A stretch of DNA of 64,000 nt from Polynucleobacter sp. (GTDB lineage: Bacteria; Pseudomonadota; Gammaproteobacteria; Burkholderiales; Burkholderiaceae). A program made the translations under genes and the position numbers. The notes below the pieces were generated by a model that saw only the letters and a program-made list of their open reading frames with translations, did not search any database and was not told the DNA's origin. Positions 17,933-24,993 of this stretch are shown one piece after another (within the stretch, counting starts at the first letter, position 1; every line of letters starts with the position of its first letter). The DNA lies in NCBI GenBank assembly GCA_024642065.1, contig JAHEBW010000045.1, forward strand, positions 124,001 to 188,000, given 5' to 3'.

Positions 17933-19072
17933 ATGAAGAATTACTACATCGGCATCATGTCAGGAACCAGTCTAGACGGTATAGATGCTGTTTTAGCTGA
18001 TGTTTCTGATGAAGGCCATGTCAAAGTTCTTTTTCATACCGAGCTTCCAATGGATGAATCTCTGCGAAAAAGCTATTTTTTACTCCAAAAACCCTCTGAA
18101 AATGAGCTTCATTTAGAAGCTTTAGCCGCTAATCAATTAGCACTTCATTACAGTCTGGCAGTAGAAAAAACCCTCAAAATAGCCAATCTCAGCTCGACTG
18201 AGATCAAAGCCATTGGCGCCCATGGTCAAACTATTCGACATCAGCCCGGCCTTCATGACGGGCTTGGCTATACCAAGCAATCGCTCAACCCGGCAGTCTT
18301 AGCTGAAAAAACCCAGATAGATGTGATTGCTGACTTCCGAAGCCGAGATATCGCTGCGGGCGGTCAAGGTGCGCCATTAGTTCCTGCTTTTCATTGGTCT
18401 CAATTTGCGCAAACAAAAGCTACAGCTATTCTTAATATTGGCGGCATTTCCAACTTCAGCCTTTTACCAAGCAAAGAAAGCCCCAACGGTAATGACTTGG
18501 TTTCCGGATTTGATTGCGGCCCAGGAAATTGTTTAATGGATAGCTGGATTCATGAATGCCTGGATAAAACTTATGACCATGATGGCAACTGGGCATCAAC
18601 AGGAAAAGTTATTCAACCTTTACTAGAGAGTTTATTGAGTGATCCCTATTTTCAAAAAGCTCCTCCAAAAAGTACTGGCAGAGACTTATTCAATCCAGAA
18701 TGGTTAGATCAACATTTAGATAGAAGTCACTCAAAAAATGCTAAGCCAGAAGATATTCAAGCAAGTCTTCTGATGCTGACTGCACAATCAATTGCTGATT
18801 CTTTAAAGGCACACGCGCCGCAAACAAAGGAACTCATTGTTTGCGGAGGCGGATCCAAGAATAAGCAGTTGATTCAGACTATAGAAAAACTATGTCCATT
18901 TTTAGATAGCCCCATCCAGACAACAGCAGGATTTGGAATTGATCCTCAAGCAGTTGAGGCAGCAGCTTTTGCCTGGCTAGCGTGGGCTCACAAAGTAAAA
19001 CAGCCAGCAAATTTGCCGGCTGTTACTGGAGCTAGAGGTTTGCGCATCCTAGGCGCACACTATCCCGCTTAA
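17933..19072 (+). CDS. anmK: Anhydro-N-acetylmuramic acid kinase
   Basis: Hydrolyses the 1,6-anhydro bond of anhydroMurNAc released from peptidoglycan turnover and phosphorylates it to MurNAc-6-phosphate. The 379-residue protein begins YYIGIMSGTSLDGIDAV, the ATP-binding signature, then has AIGAHGQTIRHQP, LNIGGISNFSLL, FDCGPGNCLMD and the late ELIVCGGGSKN. The frame is open for 76 codons upstream, but those lie inside tyrS; the ATG at 17933 begins exactly at the family's conserved N-terminus. Together with amgK and murU at 6.6-8.4 kb it indicates a peptidoglycan sugar-recycling route. Confidence 0.95.
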   Translation: MKNYYIGIMSGTSLDGIDAVLADVSDEGHVKVLFHTELPMDESLRKSYFLLQKPSENELHLEALAANQLALHYSLAVEKTLKIANLSSTEIKAIGAHGQTIRHQPGLHDGLGYTKQSLNPAVLAEKTQIDVIADFRSRDIAAGGQGAPLVPAFHWSQFAQTKATAILNIGGISNFSLLPSKESPNGNDLVSGFDCGPGNCLMDSWIHECLDKTYDHDGNWASTGKVIQPLLESLLSDPYFQKAPPKSTGRDLFNPEWLDQHLDRSHSKNAKPEDIQASLLMLTAQSIADSLKAHAPQTKELIVCGGGSKNKQLIQTIEKLCPFLDSPIQTTAGFGIDPQAVEAAAFAWLAWAHKVKQPANLPAVTGARGLRILGAHYPA

Positions 19073-19076
19073 ATCA

Positions 19077-19451
19077 TTAAGCAGAGAAAGATGAACCGCA
19101 ACCACAAGTTGTTGTAGCGTTAGGATTCTTGATTACAAACTGAGAACCGTTGATGTCTTCTTTGTAATCAATCTCTGCGCCAACCAAATATTGGAAGCTC
19201 ATTGAGTCAATCAACAAAGTAACGTTATCTTTTGTTACTAATGTGTCATCTTCATTAACAGCTTCATCAAATGTGAAGCCATACTGAAAACCTGAGCAAC
19301 CACCACCTTGCACGAAAACGCGCAATTTCAAATCTGGATTACCTTCTTCTGCAATTAAGTCAGCCACTTTGGCTACTGCGCTATCTGTAAAAATTAGCGG
19401 CATTGGTGGCTCTAAATTTTCTGTTGCTTGTACTGTTTGTGCTGTGGTCAT
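19077..19451 (-). CDS. erpA: Iron-sulphur cluster insertion protein ErpA
   Basis: A-type carrier that passes [4Fe-4S] or [2Fe-2S] clusters to apoproteins, including isoprenoid-synthesis enzymes. The three ligand cysteines are present in [11 protein letters not shown] and the C-terminal TTCGCGSSF. The core ([12 protein letters not shown] onward) matches the HesB/IscA fold. The frame extends further upstream, but AGGAG lies 6 bases before the ATG at 19451, giving 124 residues; the adjacent ATG at 19454 is the alternative. It converges on anmK with only 4 bases between the stops. Confidence 0.93.
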   Translation of the reverse strand: MTTAQTVQATENLEPPMPLIFTDSAVAKVADLIAEEGNPDLKLRVFVQGGGCSGFQYGFTFDEAVNEDDTLVTKDNVTLLIDSMSFQYLVGAEIDYKEDINGSQFVIKNPNATTTCGCGSSFSA

Positions 19452-19516
19452 CATCGACTCCTTTTTATGACATGTATCTATTGTAGGCTTCAAAGCCAAT
19501 ATTTGCTGTAGGGGCT

Positions 19517-20575
19517 TTATGGCATTAGGGCAATATGCGTCAAGCCCATATTTTCAGGCAAACCAAACATCAGGTTCAAACACTGTACACCCTGACCTGA
19601 GGCGCCTTTTACCAAATTGTCCTCAACCACCAATATCACTAATGTATCACCTCCCTGAGGGCGATAAATAGCGATACGAAGGGCATTACTTCCCCTTACA
19701 GAGCGAGTTTCTGGGGTGCTGCCTGCAGGCATCACATCAACAAATGGCTCACCCTCATAAAATTTCTCAAACAAGGCCTGGTAATCAACATCACGACCTT
19801 CTGGCAGGATTCGGGCGTAGAGAGTTGAGTGAATACCCCGAATCATCGGTGTTAAATGAGGTACAAAGGTTAATCCCACTTCTTCACCGCCAGCAATTGC
19901 CGACAAGCCTTGACGAATTTCTGGATGATGTCTGTGGCCTTTAACGCCATAAGCCTTAAAGTTATCGCTAGCCTCAGCCATTAAAGTTCCCACTTCAGCT
20001 TTACGGCCAGCGCCAGAAACGCCTGACTTTGAATCAGATATTAAATAGCTCAGATCAATAAGCTTCTTACCGCCCGTTGATTTAGGTGACAACAATGGAG
20101 CAAAACCAAGTTGAACTGAAGTTGGGTAGCAGCCGGCTAGACCAACTACTCTAGCTTTCTTAATCGCCTCACGATTGATTTCAGCTAAACCATAAACTGC
20201 TTCAGCCAAAACATCAGGGCATGAATGAGGCATGCCGTACCATTTTTCAAATTCAGCCGTATCCTTTAAACGGAAATCAGCGGCTAAATCTAGAATCTTG
20301 ACGCCAGCAGCTAGCAATTCCTTTGCTTGAGCCATGGCAACACCGTGCGGTGTTGCAAAAAATACAGCATCGCATTCAGTTAATTTAGCGTCTTCAGGCG
20401 TTGTGAAGCAAAGATCCACTCTGCCACGCAATGAAGGGAACATTTCAGAAACAGGCATGCCCGCTTCCTTACGAGAGGTAATAGCAGTCAACTCAACCTC
20501 TGGGTGTTGAGAAAGTAAGCGCAGCAATTCAACGCCCGTATAACCAGTTCCACCAACTATGCCAACTTTGATCAT
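19517..20575 (-). CDS. argC: N-acetyl-gamma-glutamyl-phosphate reductase
   Basis: NADPH-dependent reduction of N-acetylglutamyl phosphate to the semialdehyde, the third step of arginine synthesis. The 352-residue protein has the Rossmann start [18 protein letters not shown], the catalytic cysteine in [13 protein letters not shown] (about 148-153) and the histidine region KGHRHHPEI. This is the bacterial type 1 form. The order rplM-rpsI-argC-erpA is familiar in Burkholderiales, but an intrinsic terminator separates it from rpsI, so argC probably has its own promoter. Confidence 0.95.
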   Translation of the reverse strand: MIKVGIVGGTGYTGVELLRLLSQHPEVELTAITSRKEAGMPVSEMFPSLRGRVDLCFTTPEDAKLTECDAVFFATPHGVAMAQAKELLAAGVKILDLAADFRLKDTAEFEKWYGMPHSCPDVLAEAVYGLAEINREAIKKARVVGLAGCYPTSVQLGFAPLLSPKSTGGKKLIDLSYLISDSKSGVSGAGRKAEVGTLMAEASDNFKAYGVKGHRHHPEIRQGLSAIAGGEEVGLTFVPHLTPMIRGIHSTLYARILPEGRDVDYQALFEKFYEGEPFVDVMPAGSTPETRSVRGSNALRIAIYRPQGGDTLVILVVEDNLVKGASGQGVQCLNLMFGLPENMGLTHIALMP

Positions 20576-20605
20576 TTAATGTCCTCCAATATCGCTATTG
20601 TAGAA

Positions 20606-20634
20606 AAGAAAAAGCCGCGCAGTGCGCGGCTTTT
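20606..20634 (-). terminator. Rho-independent terminator after rpsI
   Basis: A perfect 7-bp GCCGCGC/GCGCGGC stem with an ACT loop (20614-20630, strand read leftward), extended by four A-T pairs and followed leftward by a T-rich run (TTTTTCTTTT). It lies 20-45 bases beyond the rpsI stop and ends the rplM-rpsI transcript before argC. The short T-run on the other strand could give some rightward termination too. Confidence 0.85.
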
Positions 20635-20652
20635 CGTAGAACAGCAAAAAAA

Positions 20653-21045
20653 TTAACGTTTGCTGAACTGTTTGCGACGACGCGCGCCATGCAAACCAAC
20701 TTTTTTACGCTCAACTTCACGAGCATCACGAGTAACGAAACCTGCTTTAGATAAAGCTGGCTTCAATGCTGCGTCATAATCGATCAAAGCACGTGTCACA
20801 CCGTGACGAACTGCACCAGCTTGACCTGTCTCACCACCGCCTGAAACGTTCACTTTAATATCAAACGTTGCGCCATGGTTAGTCAACTCTAATGGCTGAC
20901 GAACAATCATACGAGATGTTTCACGAGCAAAGTATTCGGCAATTGGCTTACCGTTTACAACAATTTCACCTTTACCAGCCTTGATGAATACGCGGGCTAC
21001 TGAGCTTTTACGACGGCCAGTACCATAGTTCCAGTTTCCAATCAT
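20653..21045 (-). CDS. rpsI: 30S ribosomal protein S9
   Basis: S9 (uS9) of the small subunit head; its C-terminal tail reaches the P-site tRNA. The 130-residue protein begins [17 protein letters not shown], has the [19 protein letters not shown] segment and ends with the basic tail [11 protein letters not shown], whose final SKR contacts tRNA. Encoded 9 bases downstream of rplM, the near-universal bacterial pairing. Confidence 0.98.
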   Translation of the reverse strand: MIGNWNYGTGRRKSSVARVFIKAGKGEIVVNGKPIAEYFARETSRMIVRQPLELTNHGATFDIKVNVSGGGETGQAGAVRHGVTRALIDYDAALKPALSKAGFVTRDAREVERKKVGLHGARRRKQFSKR

Positions 21046-21054
21046 ATCGGCTCC

Positions 21055-21483
21055 TTAGATCTCAAGAACACTTGGCTGTTGAGCCGAATGTGGGTGGTCA
21101 GCATCTGCATAAACTTTCAATTTCTTGATCATTGCATAGCCAAGGGGGCCTTTAGGCAACATGCCTTTAACAGCCTTCTCGAGAGCACGACCAGGGAAAC
21201 GAGCTTGCATCTTGTCGAAGTTAGTTTCGTAGATGCCGCCAGGATAGCCACTGTGCGTGTAGTATTTTTTGTTCAAGCCCTTAGTGCCAGTCACGCGCAA
21301 CTTAGATGCATTGATGATGACAATATAGTCACCTGTGTCAACGTGGGGGGTGAATTCTGGCTTGTGCTTGCCGCGTAGACGGTGTGCCACTTCACTGGCG
21401 ACACGACCGAGGACTTTGTCCGTAGCGTCAATCACGAACCACTCACGCTTCACCTCATGCGGTTTTGCTGAGAAAGTTTTCAT
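21055..21483 (-). CDS. rplM: 50S ribosomal protein L13
   Basis: L13 (uL13) is an early-assembly protein of the large subunit. The 142-residue sequence has the start [20 protein letters not shown], the central [15 protein letters not shown] and [20 protein letters not shown] lies 6 bases before the ATG. Upstream, an intrinsic terminator (21627-21658) and a strong promoter (21740-21767) read in the same direction. So rplM is either transcribed from its own promoter within 21500-21620 or by read-through of that terminator. Confidence 0.98.
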   Translation of the reverse strand: MKTFSAKPHEVKREWFVIDATDKVLGRVASEVAHRLRGKHKPEFTPHVDTGDYIVIINASKLRVTGTKGLNKKYYTHSGYPGGIYETNFDKMQARFPGRALEKAVKGMLPKGPLGYAMIKKLKVYADADHPHSAQQPSVLEI

Positions 21484-21626
21484 GATTACCTTAATTTGTT
21501 AAGCCCTTAAAAAACAGTTTTCAAACTCTTCCTTTGGCTCCGCTTATGTTTGCAGGCTCGCAGTGTAAATTTAAAGACTGGTACAACATTTCCCCATGGG
21601 CAAACTGGGAAGCCTTAGATTGTAGC

Positions 21627-21658
21627 AAAAAAAAGCCCAGGAAAGTAGTTCCTGGGCT
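21627..21658 (-). terminator. Strong Rho-independent terminator upstream of rplM
   Basis: Reading leftward, a perfect 10-bp stem (AGCCCAGGAA / TTCCTGGGCT) with a 5-base loop runs directly into seven further T residues. It lies 144 bases before the rplM start, so it does not end a protein gene. It fits the 3' end of the small RNA proposed here, or an attenuator in the rplM leader. Confidence 0.85.
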
Positions 21659-21733
21659 GAAATCCACCTTTTTGGAGGGTGGAGGAGACAAACGAAGAAT
21701 TAGCTAAAATTGAGTCAATCAACTAATTCAATA
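21627..21733 (-). ncRNA. Candidate small RNA of about 107 nt upstream of rplM
   Basis: A leftward promoter (TTGAAA, 16 bases, TATAAT) predicts a start near 21733, and a textbook terminator closes at 21627. Between them there is no reading frame of note. The segment CTCCTCCACCCTCC resembles the complement of a Shine-Dalgarno sequence. It leads into a small hairpin, TCCACC/GGTGGA, whose 9-base loop starts CTCC. Promoter, single-stranded C-rich part, hairpin and terminator with a U tail form the usual layout of an Hfq-type sRNA. I do not recognise it as a named family. The alternative is an rplM leader with an attenuator. Confidence 0.5.
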
Positions 21734-21739
21734 CTGTAA

Positions 21740-21767
21740 ATTATAACTAAGCACCCCTAAATTTCAA
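21740..21767 (-). promoter_or_regulatory. Sigma-70 promoter for the small RNA or rplM leader
   Basis: Reading leftward: -35 TTGAAA (21767-21762), 16-base spacer, -10 TATAAT (21745-21740). This is one of the best consensus matches I found in the window. It is back-to-back with the promoter of the OsmC-family gene. Confidence 0.7.
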
Positions 21768-21794
21768 GAAAGTTGTTGTTTTTATTGAATATTT

Positions 21795-21823
21795 TTGATT
21801 TGTCTATATCAAAGCTTTATTAT
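21795..21823 (+). promoter_or_regulatory. Sigma-70 promoter for the OsmC-family gene with overlapping palindrome
   Basis: -35 TTGATT (21795-21800), 17-base spacer, -10 TATTAT (21818-21823), 36 bases before the ATG. An inverted repeat, TTGAT-N8-ATCAA (21795-21812), covers the -35 box and could be an operator. Its arms resemble FNR half-sites, but the 8-base gap is not the FNR spacing of 4. Confidence 0.6.
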
Positions 21824-21858
21824 GAAACACACTCATTGAGCAAATAAAAGAGGAAAAG

Positions 21859-22281
21859 ATGCAAGCAACAATCAAGTGGCTGGGTAAAGATGGAATGGCT
21901 TTTAGTGCCGAGACTGGCAGCGGACACCTTGTAAACATGGACGGAGCGCCAGAAGCTGGGGGTAAAAACCTAGCCCCTCGCCCTATGGAAATGATGCTAG
22001 TGGGTGCCGGTGGATGCACATGCTTTGACGTGGTCATGATTCTCAAACGAGCTAGACAAGATATTCAAGATTGCAAGGTTGAATTACAAGCTGAACGCGC
22101 TAATCAGGACCCAAAGATCTTCACCAAAATTCATATGAAATTCACTGTTATTGGCAAAAATCTCGATAAAAGCCGTGTAGAAAAGGCTGTTGAGTTGTCA
22201 CATGACAAATATTGCTCTGCCACCATCATGCTTGGCAAAACTGCTGAAATAACGCACAGCATTGAAATTTTAGAAGCTTAA
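21859..22281 (+). CDS. OsmC family protein (YhfA-like)
   Basis: 140-residue member of the OsmC/Ohr superfamily, whose best-studied members reduce organic hydroperoxides with two cysteines. The pair expected of the fold is visible at C53 (or C55) in GAGGCTCFDV and C119 in HDKYCSATIML. Overall layout (NMDGAPEAGG, RPMEMMLVGAGG) matches the YhfA subgroup, whose substrate is not established. AGAGGA stands 4 bases before the ATG, and a good promoter lies at 21795-21823. It stands alone and converges on rnpB, whose 3' end is about 4 bases away. Confidence 0.85.
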   Translation: MQATIKWLGKDGMAFSAETGSGHLVNMDGAPEAGGKNLAPRPMEMMLVGAGGCTCFDVVMILKRARQDIQDCKVELQAERANQDPKIFTKIHMKFTVIGKNLDKSRVEKAVELSHDKYCSATIMLGKTAEITHSIEILEA

Positions 22282-22284
22282 GAA

Positions 22285-22595
22285 GTGCAGAGCCGGCTAT
22301 TAAGCCGGATTCTGTCGCCCACACTTTCGCATGGGGGCAACCATTCATCTAGTTTCACCGTTACCAGTGAAATCAAGCTCCCTACCCGCAAGCTCAGCGG
22401 ACCGCCTCAACGCTTGCCTATTTGGGATTGCTCCGGGTGGAGGTTACCGCGTTTCACCGTAACTAAATACGCTCGTCTCTGTGGCCCTATTCCTCGCGTC
22501 ACCGCGGATGGCTGTTAGCCATCACCCTGTCCTATGGAGTCCGGACTTTCCTCCCCCTTGTTACCAAGGCGGCGATTGCCTTACCGACTCTGCAC
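22285..22595 (-). ncRNA. rnpB: RNase P RNA (bacterial type A)
   Basis: Catalytic RNA that matures the 5' ends of tRNAs. Read leftward, the sequence has the universally conserved GAGGAAAGTCCGGACTCC (P4 5' strand region), the ACAGGGTGATGGCTAACAGC block, and the 3' signature GCGACAGAATCCGGCTTA. The ends are set by a 13-bp P1 helix (with G-U pairs) between GTGCAGAGTCGGT at the 5' end and GCCGGCTCTGCAC at the 3' end. About 311 nt, compact compared with 377 in E. coli. It begins about 8 bases after the pyrC stop, so its promoter must lie inside pyrC or it is processed from that transcript. No clear terminator follows. Confidence 0.95.
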
Positions 22596-22602
22596 CGCTA
22601 GT

Positions 22603-23655
22603 CTAACCGACTATTGTCCAGCTCAGCATTTCGCCAGCGCGAAGCGGCACAACAGTTGAGCTTCCCATTGGGAATTCTTCAGGAATAATTTGTTGCTCAC
22701 GCTTTAGAACAAGCTTTGCCGTATTACGAGACAAACCATAAAAATCTGCGCCAAAATGACTTGCAAAACCCTCTAGTCGATCTAAAGCATTGGCTGCATC
22801 AAATACCTCCGCATATAAAGGCATTGCATGCCATGCGGTGTAGCAACCCGCGCAACCACAAGCATTTTCTTTTGTACCTTTGGCATGAGGCGCGCTATCA
22901 GTCCCCAAGAAAAATCTTGAATTGCCAGACGCCGCCACATCAACTAAAGCAAGGCGATGCTCTTCTCTTTTCAAAATAGGTAAGCAGTAATAATGCGGTC
23001 TTACTCCACCAGTAAAAATTGCATTACGGTTGTAAAGCATGTGCTGAGGTGTGATGGTCGCACCAATTGCACCATATCGCTGAGTATCAGCATCACGCAC
23101 ATACTGAGCTGCTTGTTTAGTCGTAATGTGCTCAAAAACAATTTTCAGGCCAGCGTGTTTTTTACGCAAAGGCTCAAGTACTTGATCAATAAATACTGCT
23201 TCGCGATCAAACACATCAACATCAGCATGGGTCACTTCACCATGAACTAATAAAGGCATGCCGCATGCCTCCATGGCTTGTAATGCAGAAGCGCATTTTG
23301 CTAAGTCGGTTACACCAGCATCGCTATTAGTTGTTGCACCTGCTGGATACAACTTAAAACCAACAACACCAGCATCTTTAGCATTCTTAACTTGCTCTGC
23401 AGTTGTGTTGTCAGTGAGATACAAAACCATCAAAGGTTCAAATAAATTACCCGCAGGTCTTGCTGCCAAGATGCGTTGTTTGTAAGCCAAAGCAAGCTCA
23501 GCCGTTGTAACCGGTGGCTTTAAATTAGGCATGATGATGGCGCGGGCAAATTGCTTTGCTGTATGCGCAATTAGATCCGGCAATACCTCACCATCTCTAA
23601 CGTGCAAATGCCAGTCGTCTGGCTGACAGATTTCAATTGTATTTACAGCACTCAT
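22603..23655 (-). CDS. pyrC: Dihydroorotase (single-domain, PyrC type)
   Basis: Zinc enzyme that closes carbamoyl-aspartate to dihydroorotate in pyrimidine synthesis. The 350-residue protein has the first metal motif DWHLHVRDG, the probable carboxylated lysine in VVGFKLYPAG, histidines in LLVHGEV and FEHITT, and the aspartate in FFLGTDSAPH. This is the E. coli PyrC class, not the class fused to aspartate transcarbamoylase. I prefer the ATG at 23655 (MSAVNTIEI), 2 bases after the upstream stop; a TTG at 23661 is in frame but overlaps that gene. Confidence 0.95.
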   Translation of the reverse strand: MSAVNTIEICQPDDWHLHVRDGEVLPDLIAHTAKQFARAIIMPNLKPPVTTAELALAYKQRILAARPAGNLFEPLMVLYLTDNTTAEQVKNAKDAGVVGFKLYPAGATTNSDAGVTDLAKCASALQAMEACGMPLLVHGEVTHADVDVFDREAVFIDQVLEPLRKKHAGLKIVFEHITTKQAAQYVRDADTQRYGAIGATITPQHMLYNRNAIFTGGVRPHYYCLPILKREEHRLALVDVAASGNSRFFLGTDSAPHAKGTKENACGCAGCYTAWHAMPLYAEVFDAANALDRLEGFASHFGADFYGLSRNTAKLVLKREQQIIPEEFPMGSSTVVPLRAGEMLSWTIVG

Positions 23656-23657
23656 TA

Positions 23658-24992
23658 TCAAGATCCACTATCTAATAACAATATTCGAAAATCATTCACA
23701 TTGGTTAAGGTTGGGCCAGTGTGAACCAATGTATTTAATTCTTTAAAAAAACCATAACTATCATGTGCGCTTAAATAATTCTTTGCTTGTAATTTTTGAT
23801 TCTGAGCAAGCAAGCGATGCTCTGAAGAAAACCAAGCTCCCGCATTATCCTCGCTACCATCAATACCGTCGGTATCTGCCGCTAAAGCAGAAAAGTTTTT
23901 CAGGTCATCAGTAGCGTTAAAGAGTGAAATTAAAAACTCACTGCAACGCCCACCACGCCCTTTTACCCCAGCAGGGATAGTAACAGTGCACTCGCCGCCT
24001 GATAGGAAAGCGACAGGCTTTTTAAATGGCGCATCATACAAAGCAACTTCTCTTGCAATAGCAGCTTGCATTAATGCCACATCCTTAGCCTCACCCATCA
24101 CGGTATCACCCAAAATAACTGGAGTAACCCCATGAGCAGAGCAATACTTTGCGGCAGCCTCAAGGCTCGCGTGAGCTGATGCCAATAAATAATTTTTTGT
24201 TTTCTGAAAAACAGGATCACCAGACTTAGGCGTTTCTGGTCGATCACCTTTTAACCCTGCGTGCAAATAATCGACAACAACTTTAGGCACAGCGCCATTT
24301 AATAAATCGTAATCTTTCAAAATCTCTAGGGCGTCTGCAAAAGTTGACTCATCAGGTGCGCAAGGTCCACTTGCAATGCTAGATGGGTCATCTCCAGTAA
24401 CATCAGAAATAAGAAAAGCTGAAACTTGCGCGCCTCTCTGGACTGCCTCGCGAGCCATGTGCCCACCCAAAATAGCAGACAGATGTTTACGCACAATATT
24501 CATTTGCCCAATGGGTGCCCCAGATCTCAATAAGGCTTGCGTGGTGGCTCTAACATCTTCAATATCCAAACCTTCAGCAGGCAAGGTCAATAAACTGGAT
24601 CCACCACCAGAAACTAAAGCAATTAAATGATCGCCAGGCTTTAATGTTTTGATCAGTTGTAATGTTTCTTGGGCAGCACGCATACCAGCCTCATCAGGTA
24701 CGGGATGAGCGGCCTCTACAACCTTGATAAAGCTTGTTGGCAATGAGTGTCCATAACGGGTGATCACCATACCTTCTAACTCAATAGATGGCCAGTGCTT
24801 GGCCGCATAACCCTCTAAGGCAACCGCCATGGATGCGGCAGCCTTACCAGCACCCAAAATTAAACAGCGCCCCTTGGGGGGCTCTTTGAATGCATCTTTC
24901 AAACCCATAGGCAAAATATTGCTAGGGTCCGATGCCTTTAAGGCTTCCCGAAAAGCTTCTTGCAAAAATAATGGCGTATTTTTAATGGTCAT
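23658..24992 (-). CDS. Glycerate 2-kinase, MOFRL family (TtuD/GckA type)
   Basis: 444-residue protein of the class II glycerate kinase family, older name hydroxypyruvate reductase TtuD. These enzymes phosphorylate D-glycerate to 2-phosphoglycerate. Visible are LILGAGKAAASMAVALE (N-terminal nucleotide-binding region), SGGGSSLLTLPAEG, IRKHLS-like NIVRKHLSAILGGHMA and the C-terminal MOFRL domain with LSGGECTVT, GGRCSEFLISL and AADTDGIDGSEDNAGA. It suggests use of glycerate from glyoxylate or tartronate metabolism, but no glyoxylate carboligase gene is near. It lies between atm1-type transporter and pyrC genes with 1-2 base gaps, so it is part of a tight leftward transcript. Confidence 0.88.
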   Translation of the reverse strand: MTIKNTPLFLQEAFREALKASDPSNILPMGLKDAFKEPPKGRCLILGAGKAAASMAVALEGYAAKHWPSIELEGMVITRYGHSLPTSFIKVVEAAHPVPDEAGMRAAQETLQLIKTLKPGDHLIALVSGGGSSLLTLPAEGLDIEDVRATTQALLRSGAPIGQMNIVRKHLSAILGGHMAREAVQRGAQVSAFLISDVTGDDPSSIASGPCAPDESTFADALEILKDYDLLNGAVPKVVVDYLHAGLKGDRPETPKSGDPVFQKTKNYLLASAHASLEAAAKYCSAHGVTPVILGDTVMGEAKDVALMQAAIAREVALYDAPFKKPVAFLSGGECTVTIPAGVKGRGGRCSEFLISLFNATDDLKNFSALAADTDGIDGSEDNAGAWFSSEHRLLAQNQKLQAKNYLSAHDSYGFFKELNTLVHTGPTLTNVNDFRILLLDSGS

Positions 24993-24993
24993 A

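Noticed and set aside
22285-22518. Open frame of 77 codons on the + strand with no protein similarity
   Set aside because: It is antisense to the RNase P RNA gene, whose structure fully explains the sequence.
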